Assembly (NCBI GenBank): GCA_021298085.1 | Contig: JAJTDE010000002.1 | Span: forward strand, 1 to 64,000 | Length of the DNA: 64,000 bases | Origin: Rubrivivax sp. | Lineage (GTDB): Bacteria; Pseudomonadota; Gammaproteobacteria; Burkholderiales; Burkholderiaceae_C | Reading direction: 5' to 3' | Shown: positions 35,534-44,057 of the stretch, piece by piece | Position numbering within the stretch: the stretch's first letter is position 1 | Layout of the letters: every line of letters starts with the position of its first letter | Position numbers and translations under genes: made by a program | The notes under the pieces: generated by a model | The model's input: the letters and a program-made list of their open reading frames with translations, nothing else | What the model was told of the DNA's origin: nothing | The model's database searches: none

Positions 35534-37294
35534 TCAGACGCAGCCCGGGAACGCGCAGGTCATGATGCGACCATCGCCCAGCATGTGCGAGCCACCCGAC
35601 AGCCCGGGGTTGATCACGCGGCGCACCCATGTCTCCATGATGGCCGGGTTCCAGCCATCCATCCAGTCGGCGTGGCCGGAGGAGCCCGGGGGCGAGCCGT
35701 TGATGTCGCTCGATAGGCGCCACGTGGAGCTGTCGCCAAAGGTGGTCTCGTAATGCACGTGGATGGACAGCTCGGGCGTGGGCACCGGGTGGGAGGCTGG
35801 GCAGCGGCCACCCGACGGATAGGCCACGTGGCTCTTGTGATCGGGGGAGGTCAGGTTCACGCCGTCCCAACACTGCGGGAACTCCACATCCATCGTCACG
35901 GTGCCAGAGCAGCTGGGAATGAAGGGCTGGCGACCGCCCCCGTTGCAGGTGTACCAGACCTGCGGCTGCGGCCCGGTGCTGGAACCGGTGCCCGCAATCA
36001 TCCGGAAGCCTGCCGGCCAGGGTTTGACCGCGGCGTCGGCGATGCCGGCATAACCCGTCTTGTAGTAGACGTGGATCAGCTTGGGTGCCAGCGGCCTGCC
36101 GTTGCGGGTGTCGATCATCGAGGGCACCCAATACGCCGAGCGGTTGGCCATGCCACCGCGGCACGTGCCGTTGCCCGAGTTGGCGATCGACTGCGGCGTG
36201 CTGTCGAACCGTGCACCCGTGTTGCCGAAGTAGGTATGCAGATGCGTGGCGTTCTGCCGGCCAGGGAATATCAGTGCGTCGTCGAAATTCATATGGCTGT
36301 ATTGGCAGACATTCCGGAAGGCACCCACTGCATTGCCAGAGTCGCGCTTGGGCATCTCACCCGTGAAGGTGATGTCCAGCGTGCCTGACCCTGCTCGCGC
36401 AGGTGGGATCAGCGCCGCGTTCACCGTGGGCAGATGCCCAAAGCTGGGCGGAGGCGGCGGCGGCGGCGGCGGCGGCGGAGGCGGAGGCGGAGGCGGAGGC
36501 GGCGGCGGAGGAGGAGGCGGCGGAGGCGGCGGCGGCGGCGGAGCGGCCCCGTCCGTGCGCACGAAGCGGAACTTGTCCACGTCGGCCGACGGAAGGTCGC
36601 TGGCGTCGCGCTGGATCCTGATCACCGAGACCCCAACGGGCAGCTTCAGCCGAGCCACCGCACCCTCGTTGAACTTGTCCCAGCCGCCCGTGTTGGCCAG
36701 CGACAACTGAGCTGCCCGCACACCATTGACGTAGACGCTGAGGTTGCGGGCAGACTCGTTGCCATTGGCGTAACGCAGGTTGAGGTCAAACGCTGACGCT
36801 CTGGACGATCTGACTTGCAGCTCGACAAAGGCGCCCTGGACATGGAACCAGCCCACGCTCTTCTTGCCGGAGGCGTTGCTGACATCCATGACCCGGGCGC
36901 CGCCCCCAAGACGTCCTTTTTCTGCTTCAAACCAGAACGACGCCCAGGTGGTGGGCGCGGCACTCTGCGCGATGAGCATCCCATTGCTGTCGGCGGCCAG
37001 CGGATCGGCGAGGTCCAGGTCCAGGATCTCGCCGCCACTGCCGACCTCTCCCGGATTCAGCGTTCCGTCGGACGGTGGCGCTCCGACAGCCGTGACGTCA
37101 CCCGTTCCGGGGCCGGGCGCCGGGCCGGTGGCCACCGGGCCAGGTGCGTCGGCCGCGGGTCCGCTGCTGGTGCTGGCACCGGGGTCCGATGCACCACCGC
37201 AACCCGCGATCAGGGCACAAGCCAACGCAACCGGAGCCATTGGAAGCCGCCACTTGGCGGCGGTCAAAGTCGGCAGGGAGAGGCGTTTTGCCAT
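35534..37294 (-). CDS. DUF1996 lipoprotein with CBM-like module and polyproline linker
   Basis: A 586-aa secreted protein. The signal peptide ends at a lipobox IAGC (Cys32), so it is probably anchored in a membrane. A Gly/Pro/Ala-rich region (33-85) leads to a beta-sandwich module like CBM6/CBM35 ('WASFWFEAEKGRLGGGARVMDVSNASGKKSVGWFHVQGAFVELQV', about 110-245). Then come 32 consecutive prolines (encoded at 36446-36541) and a C-terminal DUF1996 domain ('NVCQYSHMNFDDALIFPGRQNATHLHTYFGNT'), a His/Asp-rich region of unknown activity. ATG 37294 has 'ggag' 8 bases upstream; the track start at 37447 lacks one and would bury the signal. Polysaccharide binding or processing at the cell surface is inferred from the module and the neighbouring genes. 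Confidence 0.85.
   Translation of the reverse strand: MAKRLSLPTLTAAKWRLPMAPVALACALIAGCGGASDPGASTSSGPAADAPGPVATGPAPGPGTGDVTAVGAPPSDGTLNPGEVGSGGEILDLDLADPLAADSNGMLIAQSAAPTTWASFWFEAEKGRLGGGARVMDVSNASGKKSVGWFHVQGAFVELQVRSSRASAFDLNLRYANGNESARNLSVYVNGVRAAQLSLANTGGWDKFNEGAVARLKLPVGVSVIRIQRDASDLPSADVDKFRFVRTDGAAPPPPPPPPPPPPPPPPPPPPPPPPPPPPPPPPSFGHLPTVNAALIPPARAGSGTLDITFTGEMPKRDSGNAVGAFRNVCQYSHMNFDDALIFPGRQNATHLHTYFGNTGARFDSTPQSIANSGNGTCRGGMANRSAYWVPSMIDTRNGRPLAPKLIHVYYKTGYAGIADAAVKPWPAGFRMIAGTGSSTGPQPQVWYTCNGGGRQPFIPSCSGTVTMDVEFPQCWDGVNLTSPDHKSHVAYPSGGRCPASHPVPTPELSIHVHYETTFGDSSTWRLSSDINGSPPGSSGHADWMDGWNPAIMETWVRRVINPGLSGGSHMLGDGRIMTCAFPGCV
36446..36541 (-). repeat. trinucleotide repeat encoding 32 prolines
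   Basis: 96 bases of cgg/agg triplets on the + strand (ccg/cct read on the minus strand) encode an unbroken 32-proline linker in the DUF1996 lipoprotein. The units are mixed (mostly cgg with scattered agg), not a pure microsatellite. On the + strand the same stretch generates the poly-Gly, poly-Arg and poly-Ala shadow ORFs. Confidence 0.95.
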
Positions 37295-37837
37295 GGGGTA
37301 CTCCGTTCTCAACGACGATCCTGGGCCTGAGCCCGTGTTGTGTGGGCGCCTGTTTCGGCGCCCGCTCGTAGCCCTGTTCAAGAGCTGGTGTCGAGACGGT
37401 AAGTCGGTTTGGATGGAGTGTCCGTAAACCGATGTGAGCACCCGCAAAGGTTCTGTAGCCCGCCGTTACGGTGAGCTTTGCCAATTGCGTCACGAAGACC
37501 GCGCGTTGACCCGCCCCGTTTGTGAGGCATCACACGCAGGCAGAGGCGGTGTCGCAGCCCCGGCGCGTTACGGCTTCTGAAGACCGTTTCGGCTGCTGCA
37601 GCGTGTCGCAGGCTTGTCGCAATATTGATCCGTGACTTACAGCACAAGCCCCCCCTGAACGAGTGGGTCTAGCCCCTCCACCGAGGCCGGGGTTACCGCG
37701 CCCGTGGGCCGAGCATGAGGTGCAACCCGGGGATGACTCCCCCTTTGGCGGGTAACATAGCAGCGCCTTTGACGGTTTTTGTGTGTCCGCCGACTGCCCC
37801 TCGCCCCACCTTGACCTCCTCGTTTAAGGCCCTGCCC
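37295..37837. promoter_or_regulatory. 540-bp divergent regulatory region
   Basis: The longest protein-gene-free stretch, between the divergent DUF1996 and GT4 genes. It contains several inverted repeats: 'gggcgcc'-6 nt-'ggcgccc' (37344-37363), 'gggc-ctga-gccc' (about 37323-37334), 'tgtga-ggca-tcaca' (37521-37534) and an outer pair gcaaag/ctttgc (about 37444-37480). On the minus strand the leader reads gcaaagc ... gggcta ... cggtttacgg. I cannot place -35/-10 pairs confidently. The ORFs shown here are spurious apart from the GT4 extension. Confidence 0.5.
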
Positions 37838-39109
37838 GTGACCCATCCCGCGCGTGTCGCGTACCTCATCAACCAGTACCCCGGCATCAGCCACACCTTC
37901 ATTCGCCGGGAGATCCTGGCGTTGGAAGCGGTTGGTCTGCCCATCGCCCGGTTTTCACTGCGCGGTTGGAGCGATTCACTCACGGACCCAACCGACGAAG
38001 CAGAACGTCGGAAGACGCGCTATGTTCTGCGCGGTGGTGCGTGGGGCTTGTTGACCGGAGTGGTCCGCGCCTGCGCGCGCAGCCCGGCGCGCGCCTGGTC
38101 GGCGTGGCAGACCATGTGGGCCATGCGTGCAGGTCATGACCGTTCGCTCCCTTATTACTTCGCCTACTGGGCTGAAGGGGCTGTCTTGGCCAACTGGCTT
38201 GTCGATGCCGGCATCGGCCATCTGCATGCGCACTTCGGGACGAACTCAGCGACGGTAGCGCTGCTGGCCAGTCGTTTCAGCGGGGTTGGTTACAGCTTTA
38301 CCGTGCATGGTCCCGAAGAGTTTGACCGGCCAGCCGCCGTCAGCCTGCCGCTGAAGATCGCGCAGTCGCGGTTTGTCGTGGGCATCAGTTCCTTTGGCCG
38401 CTCGCAGCTCTACCGCTGGACTGACCGACAGGCCTGGTCGAAGGTGCACGTGGTGCACTGTGGGCTGGAAGCGGACTTCTCTGCGGTGATTACGGCTCCG
38501 CCGGCGGGCACGTCACCGTCGGGCGACTTTGTCTGTGTCGGCCGGCTGTGTGAACAAAAGGGCCAGCTTCTGCTGGTCGAAGCGCTGGCGCGGCTGCGCG
38601 ATCGAGGCTGTCGTGCGAGCCTGGTGCTGGCTGGCGATGGCCCGATGCGGGCCGACGTGGAGGCCCTTGCCAGCGAACGCGGTGTCAGCGACCAGATCCG
38701 CATCACGGGGTGGATCAGCAGTTCTCAGGTGCGCGAAGAGCTGTTGGCCGCACGCTGCATGGTCCTGCCCAGCTTTGCCGAAGGGCTTCCCGTGGTGATC
38801 ATGGAGGCGATGGCGGTGGCGCGGCCGGTCATCTCCACCTACGTGGCGGGTATCCCAGAGCTCGTCCAGCCGGGGCAGACGGGCTGGCTGGTCGCCGCAG
38901 GCGATGTCGAACAACTGGCAGACGCCATGGAACACAGCTTCCGGCAGGGCACAGACGAGTGGTACCTGATGGGTGAAGCGGGCCGTGCGCGCGTGGCGCA
39001 GCGGCACGCCATCGGCACCGAGGCTGCCAAGCTGCGGCGGCTGTTCGAGGCTGCGTTGCTGGATGTCAAGGGCTCGCAGCCCGCTCCCTCGCCCAACCAT
39101 GTGGGTTGA
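37838..39109 (+). CDS. GT4 family glycosyltransferase
   Basis: A 423-aa GT-B fold transferase. N-terminal half: 'RVAYLINQYPGISHTFIRREILALEAVGLPI' (acceptor domain) and 'HLHAHFGTNSATVALLASRFSGVGYSFTVHGPEEFD'. C-terminal half: 'DFVCVGRLCEQKGQLLLVEAL' and the EX7E-type donor site 'LPSFAEGLPVVIMEAMAVARPVISTYVAGIPELV'. I chose GTG 37838 (aagg 8 to 11 bases upstream) because the track start at 37715 adds 41 low-complexity residues. It shares 11 bases with the next gene. It probably adds a hexose during exopolysaccharide assembly; donor unknown. Confidence 0.9.
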   Translation: MTHPARVAYLINQYPGISHTFIRREILALEAVGLPIARFSLRGWSDSLTDPTDEAERRKTRYVLRGGAWGLLTGVVRACARSPARAWSAWQTMWAMRAGHDRSLPYYFAYWAEGAVLANWLVDAGIGHLHAHFGTNSATVALLASRFSGVGYSFTVHGPEEFDRPAAVSLPLKIAQSRFVVGISSFGRSQLYRWTDRQAWSKVHVVHCGLEADFSAVITAPPAGTSPSGDFVCVGRLCEQKGQLLLVEALARLRDRGCRASLVLAGDGPMRADVEALASERGVSDQIRITGWISSSQVREELLAARCMVLPSFAEGLPVVIMEAMAVARPVISTYVAGIPELVQPGQTGWLVAAGDVEQLADAMEHSFRQGTDEWYLMGEAGRARVAQRHAIGTEAAKLRRLFEAALLDVKGSQPAPSPNHVG

Positions 39110-40316
39110 TGGCACCCTGGGCCTGATGGCCGTGGCAGCCGGTGTGCCGGCGACAATCTTCTCGCTGCAGGTGCTCGCGTCGCGGCCCTTGCCACGGACG
39201 CCGGACGATGCAGATTCGCCCGCTGTGCAGCGCGGGTCCGAGACCCTGCGTGACCCGGTGGTGGTCTTGATCCCGGCGCACAACGAGGCCGCGGGTATCA
39301 GCCGAACCCTCGCCAGTGTCATGCCGCAGCTGGGTCCGCGCGACAGGGTCGTGGTGGTGGCCGACAACTGCAGCGACGACACCGCCCAGAAAGCGCGACA
39401 GGCCGGTGCCTGGGTGACCGAGCGTGAGCACGCCGGCTTGCGGGGCAAGGGCTATGCGCTGGACCACGGTGTCCGTTGGCTGGAGCAGCAGCCACAGCCG
39501 CCGGCCGTCGTGGTGTTCCTCGACGCCGATTGCCGCCTGATGCCCGGTTCGCTGGAGCGGCTGGCCCTGGAGGTGAGCCACCGCGCGACGGCGGTTCAGG
39601 CACTGGACCTGATGCATGCGCCGCCCGGTGCGCCGTTGCGGACCCGCGTGGCCGAGTTCGCCTGGCTGGTGAAGAACCAGGTCCGACCGATGGGCGTGCG
39701 CCGCATGGGCCTGCCGTGCCAGTTGATGGGCACTGGCATGGCCATCCCCTGGGATGTCGTGAAGGACGCGCCGTTGGCTTCGGGTGCACTGGCCGAAGAC
39801 GTCGAGCTCGGGCTGACGCTGGCCGAGAGTGGCCGTGCACCGGTGTTTTGCCCGCAAGCGGCCGTGCACAGCTTCTTTCCGACGGCCGCCGCCAGTACCC
39901 AGGCTCAACGAAAGCGTTGGGAGCACGGCCACTTGTCGATGATTGCCACGCGGGGCCTGCCCTTGCTGGGCCGGGGTCTGTTGCGCGCCAACAAGCCGCT
40001 GCTGGCGATGGCGCTGGACATCTGTGTGCCGCCGCTGGCCTCCCTGGTGATGGTCCTGACGGCGCTGACCGCACTCACGGGTGCTGCGTCGCTGCTGCTG
40101 AGCAGCAGCCTGTGGCCCTTTGTCTTGGCGGCGGCCAGCCTGGCCAGCGTGGCGACAGCGGTGCTCTGGGCGTGGCACCGCGACGCCCGCCACGTGATCA
40201 GTGCGGCAGAATTGTCGTCCATTCCCGCCTACGTGCTGCGCAAGCTGCCGCTCTACCTGGATGCGCTGCGGGGCCGCAAGGCCACCTGGCAGCGGACCAA
40301 GCGGGATGACGACTGA
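39099..40316 (+). CDS. GT2 family membrane glycosyltransferase
   Basis: A 405-aa GT-A transferase. An N-terminal TM (3-24) is followed by the catalytic domain starting 'PVVVLIPAHNEAAGISRTLASVMPQ', with 'DNCSDDTAQKAR' near 95 and the DxD-type 'FLDADCRLMPGSL' near 145. 'GTGMAIPWDVV' and 'ALAEDVELGLTLAESG' (ED motif) follow, then 'QRKRWEHGHL' (QxxRW) near 270, the signature of processive or membrane GT2 enzymes. Two to three TM helices close the protein. ATG 39099 overlaps the GT4 gene; the track start at 38973 is inside it. Donor and acceptor unknown. Confidence 0.9.
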   Translation: MWVDGTLGLMAVAAGVPATIFSLQVLASRPLPRTPDDADSPAVQRGSETLRDPVVVLIPAHNEAAGISRTLASVMPQLGPRDRVVVVADNCSDDTAQKARQAGAWVTEREHAGLRGKGYALDHGVRWLEQQPQPPAVVVFLDADCRLMPGSLERLALEVSHRATAVQALDLMHAPPGAPLRTRVAEFAWLVKNQVRPMGVRRMGLPCQLMGTGMAIPWDVVKDAPLASGALAEDVELGLTLAESGRAPVFCPQAAVHSFFPTAAASTQAQRKRWEHGHLSMIATRGLPLLGRGLLRANKPLLAMALDICVPPLASLVMVLTALTALTGAASLLLSSSLWPFVLAAASLASVATAVLWAWHRDARHVISAAELSSIPAYVLRKLPLYLDALRGRKATWQRTKRDDD

Positions 40317-40397
40317 GAACTGCTGCGCGGTGGCTGGCTGCTGAATCGCGCTGCCACGCGCGAGATCCGCAGCGCCGTGTGCCTCAGCGCCGCAGCT

Positions 40398-41960
40398 TCA
40401 GCGCATCACCACGGCCCGGCTGGCGCTGGGACCAGAGGGCTTCAGCGGCATGTCGGTCGCCGTGGTGGGCACGGGTTGCTTGCCCAGCCTGACCATCACC
40501 ACCAACGTGGCCGCCAGCGCGGTGTAGACCAGGGGAACCGACAGGTAGTTGGAGATGGCCACGAGCAGCACCATCGAGCCAATCAGGCCGAGCGACGCGG
40601 CGCCCGTCATCAGGAACATCTCGCGGTCTTTCTTGCGGCTGCGCCAACACAGTGCCAATCCATGGCCCAGCGCACTGAGGAGGAAGGTCAGGAACAGGCC
40701 CAGCCCGATCAGTCCGAAGGTCATGGCCATCTCGGCATAGACATTGACCAGGTCGATGATGCCCTGGCCCTGGCGAAGGTGCTCCAGGTTCTCCAGCACG
40801 TGCACATCGCCGAACAGTGGCTTCTGCTGAACCATCATGATGGCGGTTTCGAGGATCTGCTCCCGGTAATCAATGGTCTCCGAGTCAGTCTTGCCGATGA
40901 ACGGCAGCAGGTTGATGAATTTTTCCGACCACGGTGAGGCCAGGGCTGCGGCGGAGCCGATCGCGGCTGTGGTGGTCACCAGCGCGTAGAAGCGGATGGC
41001 GCGGCCGGTGAACAGGCCCATCAGCAGCACCACCAGTGCCGCGGCCAGCCAGGGGCTGCGGGACACCGTGGAATACATCGCCAGGCTGAGCAGTGCCCAG
41101 ACCACCACCAGCCGGAAGCGCTTGAACTGCACGCGGAACAGCGTCAGCAGGCCGAAACACACCACCAGGTAATGGCCCCAGACGAGCGGGTGCCCGGAAG
41201 ACACCGTGGCGCGCAAGGAGGCGTCTCTGAATACGTACAGCGACAGGAAGTGGTTCGGCACGCCCCACCATTCGGCGGCTGTCCCCCACAGCAGCCAGCC
41301 CTTGAAGTGTTCAAAGAGCGAGATGGGGGCCAGGAAAATGGCAGTCACCAGCAACGCGGCCAGGGCGTCCTTCACATCGGCTCGGGTCTTCAGCCAGCGC
41401 GTGACCACGAAGTACGGCAGCAGCAGATCGAGTGACATGTGCAGACCGCGCCGCATGATCTGCGTGATGCTCTCGTGCGGGAAGTACAGCAGCAGCAGGT
41501 AGACCACATACATGACCACGGCGATGTCTGGCAGACGCGGCCCTGCGGGAGGCTGGGCCCCCTTGGGCTTGGGCGTCGTGAACAGCCGCCAGGCCAGCGG
41601 CAGCAGGATGGTGAGCGACAGCAGGCGGAAGTTGTTGATCGAAAACAGGGCGTTGATGGGGCCGAAGCCTTCGAGGTCGCGCGAGATGGGCGGCACTGCC
41701 AGCAGGCACATCAGGTACAGGCCGATGGGCTGAGGGTCCCGGCGCTGGGCCCACAGGTACAGCGCGCCCAGCATCACCATTGCCAGATAGAAGCTCGGGA
41801 TGCCGAAGCTGATCAGGGTGGCGGCCAGCCATACCGTGCGGCGGCGCTCGAACGACTCATAGAGCTCCGTGCCCTTCAACAGCCAGCGCATGACCAGCAT
41901 CGTGGTCATGGCCAGCACGATCAGGACAATCAGCGCGCGCAGGTGAGGGGAGGACAACAT
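40398..41960 (-). CDS. O-antigen ligase/polymerase-like membrane protein (Wzy/ExoQ type)
   Basis: A 520-aa polytopic protein with about 10-12 TM helices and a large periplasmic loop. The central segment 'SSGHPLVWGHYLVVCFGLLTLFRV...LSLAMYSTVSRSPWLAAALVVLLMGLF' matches the conserved region of the Wzy_C/O-antigen ligase family (SRSPW motif). It likely joins lipid-linked repeat units in the periplasm. It is on the minus strand, convergent with the GT2 gene across an 81-bp gap that holds a 7-bp inverted repeat (gcgctgc/gcagcgc, 40348-40375) without a T run. Whether it is a polymerase or a ligase cannot be resolved. Confidence 0.87.
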   Translation of the reverse strand: MLSSPHLRALIVLIVLAMTTMLVMRWLLKGTELYESFERRRTVWLAATLISFGIPSFYLAMVMLGALYLWAQRRDPQPIGLYLMCLLAVPPISRDLEGFGPINALFSINNFRLLSLTILLPLAWRLFTTPKPKGAQPPAGPRLPDIAVVMYVVYLLLLYFPHESITQIMRRGLHMSLDLLLPYFVVTRWLKTRADVKDALAALLVTAIFLAPISLFEHFKGWLLWGTAAEWWGVPNHFLSLYVFRDASLRATVSSGHPLVWGHYLVVCFGLLTLFRVQFKRFRLVVVWALLSLAMYSTVSRSPWLAAALVVLLMGLFTGRAIRFYALVTTTAAIGSAAALASPWSEKFINLLPFIGKTDSETIDYREQILETAIMMVQQKPLFGDVHVLENLEHLRQGQGIIDLVNVYAEMAMTFGLIGLGLFLTFLLSALGHGLALCWRSRKKDREMFLMTGAASLGLIGSMVLLVAISNYLSVPLVYTALAATLVVMVRLGKQPVPTTATDMPLKPSGPSASRAVVMR

Positions 41961-42119
41961 GGATCAGCTTGGTCGCCAAGGCACGGGACATACAGCCGGA
42001 GATCGGCCGCTGCAGCAGGCCTGTCCGGCTGGGGAAATCGGCCATGACAGAGTATCCCCCAGTGGGTGGACCGGCTCTACACTGGGGCCCCCTTGATGGA
42101 GGTCTGGCCGCGCAGTCTC

Positions 42120-43049
42120 CTAGGGATGTGGACAGGCCAGCAGGCCTGCGCAGAGCAACACACCCTGGATCAGCCCGAGCCGTGCCGTCGCGCCCAGTTC
42201 GCCATTGAGCCAGGCGCCGGGTTCACGGCTGCGCAACGCGCGCACCCGCTGCCAAGCCAGGGGCAGGCTCAGGCAGGCCAACGCGACCCCGGGTTGGGAG
42301 AACAGCGCCAGGCAGACCACCAGGGCGCAGGGGCCCATCAGCAGCCACGCATGCAACTGACGCGTGCGCCGCAGCCCCAGGTGCCACACCAGGGTTCTGC
42401 GTCCGGCCCGTGTGTCGCTGTCCAGGTCTCGCAGGTTGTTCAGCAGCAGCACGGCCGCCGCAGGAAGGCCCACGATGGCACCGGCCAGCCACGCGGCGGC
42501 GGTGGTGTGGCCCGCCTGCAGCCAGTGGCTGCCAGCCACCGCCACCCCGCCGAAGAACACGAGCACAAAGGCTTCGCCCAGCGGACCATGTGAGACCGGC
42601 CTGGGCCCACCGGAGTACCACCAGCCTGCAGCCAGTGAGGCCAGTCCGATCCCCATCACCACCCAACCCCCGATCCACACCAGGGCCGCGCCGAACAGCA
42701 GTGCGGCCGTGGCACACAGCCGGGCCGCCCACAGGACGGCCCTGGCACTGGCCCAGCCTGACGCCGTCACGCGCGCTGGCCCGAGGCGGTCGGGACCGTC
42801 AGTACCTCGTACGCCATCCATCGCGTCGTTGTGCAGGTTGGTCGCAACCTGGATGAGCAGCGCGCAGAGCACGGCCAGGGTCAAGGGCACCGTCAGCAGC
42901 GGGTGTCCTTCGGCGACTGCCAGTGCCGTGCCGACGGCGACCGGTGTCACCGACAGGCTCAGTGTCTTGGGTCGGATGGCCAGCCAGGCGACGTGCCAGC
43001 GCCCTGGCGGCTGCGCGGTGCCCTCATCGCCAGGCTCAGCGGCCGCCAC
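42120..43049 (-). CDS. UbiA superfamily prenyltransferase, MenA-like
   Basis: A 309-aa membrane prenyltransferase with about eight TM helices. The two Asp-rich motifs are 'NLHNDAMDGVRGTDGPDR' near 65 and 'NNLRDLDSDTRAGRRTL' near 200; the second is of the MenA type (1,4-dihydroxy-2-naphthoate polyprenyltransferase). The start is GTG 43049, inside the end of the upstream glycosyltransferase; a start further up (track 43346) would lie wholly in that gene. No other menaquinone gene is visible, and it is embedded among glycosyltransferases, so a role in making a prenyl-phosphate sugar carrier is a fair alternative. Confidence 0.82.
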   Translation of the reverse strand: MAAAEPGDEGTAQPPGRWHVAWLAIRPKTLSLSVTPVAVGTALAVAEGHPLLTVPLTLAVLCALLIQVATNLHNDAMDGVRGTDGPDRLGPARVTASGWASARAVLWAARLCATAALLFGAALVWIGGWVVMGIGLASLAAGWWYSGGPRPVSHGPLGEAFVLVFFGGVAVAGSHWLQAGHTTAAAWLAGAIVGLPAAAVLLLNNLRDLDSDTRAGRRTLVWHLGLRRTRQLHAWLLMGPCALVVCLALFSQPGVALACLSLPLAWQRVRALRSREPGAWLNGELGATARLGLIQGVLLCAGLLACPHP

Positions 43050-44046
43050 GGCGCAGGGCCTGCAGGTCAGAGGCCAACATGCGGCGGTGGTATTCCCGGG
43101 GCAGGCTGTCGCTGCGGCCGGCCGCACCCAGCCCCAGCCACTTGCGTGGCAGGAACAACGCACGTCCGGCGAGGCTGCACAGGTCAGCCAGCACCAGGCC
43201 GGCCCAGCCATGGTGGTTGACGAGGTAACGGCGGCGGGAGTCGTACCAGTAGGCTGGCCGGGGCCGGCGGGTGTCCTGGATGCCGGTGGACGAGCCCTCG
43301 TGGTGCACGATGCCAGGGGCGTTGGCCACGACGACCTGCCAGCCAAGGGTGTGCGCGCGCCGGCAGTAGTCCACCTCTTCGAAGTACAGAAAGTAGCCTT
43401 CGTCCATCTCTGGCAGCTCGGCCAGCAGGTCGCGGTGGATCAGGAAGAAGGCGCCAGAGACCCACTGGCAGACAAAGGGCTCACCGGGCTGGCCTTGTGA
43501 TGGCGCAAACTGGGCCGAGGGGGTCACATCCAGCTGCGGCCAGTGGCGTTGCAGCACGGCCAGCTTGGCCTGGCTCAGCAGCTCAGAGGCTGGGCTCGGC
43601 CAATGGTGGGCCGAACCCTCGCGTTCACCGTTGCTGCCATAGACCGGCACGCCGACGATGCCGGTGCGGGGCCGTTGTACCAGCGTCTTCAGGGCTGCCG
43701 AGAGGCATCCCTCCTTCAGCTGGGCATCCGGATTGAGCAGCAGCACGTGCGCGTTGCCCATCAAGCCGCGTTCGCGCAGCCAGCGCAGTCCTTGGTTGTT
43801 GCCATAGGCAAAGCCGCCATTTCGCGGCTGCGGCACCACGTGAACAGTGTCGGGCCACCCCTGGGCCAGCGCCGCAGCACGCAATGCCTCGACCGAGCCA
43901 TCACCCGAGCGGTTGTCGATCACCAGCACCTGGGCACTCGCGCCCAGGTTGTCGCGCTGGGCGAGCACCGAGCCCACCGCCTGCGCCGCCAGTGCGGCTG
44001 TGCGGTAGTTGACGATCAGCACATGGGTGCAGGGGGTGTCAGTCAC
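43036..44046 (-). CDS. GT2 family glycosyltransferase (rhamnosyltransferase-like)
   Basis: A 336-aa GT-A transferase: 'HVLIVNYRTAALAAQAVGSVLAQ' at the N-terminus, 'VIDNRSGDGSVEALR', 'NGGFAYGNNQGLRW', 'LLLNPDAQL' (DxD-type) near 105 and 'GAFFLIHRDLLAELPEMDEGYFLYFEEVDYCRRA' near 215. This pattern is typical of WbbL-type rhamnosyltransferases, which fits the nearby rfbBDAC genes (inference). The start is GTG 44046, 11 bases after the upstream GT2 stop. Its end overlaps the prenyltransferase gene by 14 bases. Confidence 0.9.
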   Translation of the reverse strand: MTDTPCTHVLIVNYRTAALAAQAVGSVLAQRDNLGASAQVLVIDNRSGDGSVEALRAAALAQGWPDTVHVVPQPRNGGFAYGNNQGLRWLRERGLMGNAHVLLLNPDAQLKEGCLSAALKTLVQRPRTGIVGVPVYGSNGEREGSAHHWPSPASELLSQAKLAVLQRHWPQLDVTPSAQFAPSQGQPGEPFVCQWVSGAFFLIHRDLLAELPEMDEGYFLYFEEVDYCRRAHTLGWQVVVANAPGIVHHEGSSTGIQDTRRPRPAYWYDSRRRYLVNHHGWAGLVLADLCSLAGRALFLPRKWLGLGAAGRSDSLPREYHRRMLASDLQALRRGGR

Positions 44047-44057
44047 GGGGCCGGCTG

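Noticed and set aside
36446-36541. GC-rich repeat as a CRISPR array or origin iteron
   Set aside because: No spacer-repeat pattern; it is a coding trinucleotide run.
36246-36796. + strand ORFs encoding poly-Gly, poly-Ala and poly-Arg
   Set aside because: Alternate frames of the proline-codon repeat in the minus-strand lipoprotein; no independent gene evidence.
37521-37534. TGTGA-ggca-TCACA as a CRP/FNR operator
   Set aside because: The spacer is 4 bases instead of 6; kept only as an inverted repeat of unknown role.
40348-40375. Inverted repeat gcgctgc/gcagcgc between convergent genes as a terminator
   Set aside because: Loop of 14 bases and no T tract on either strand.
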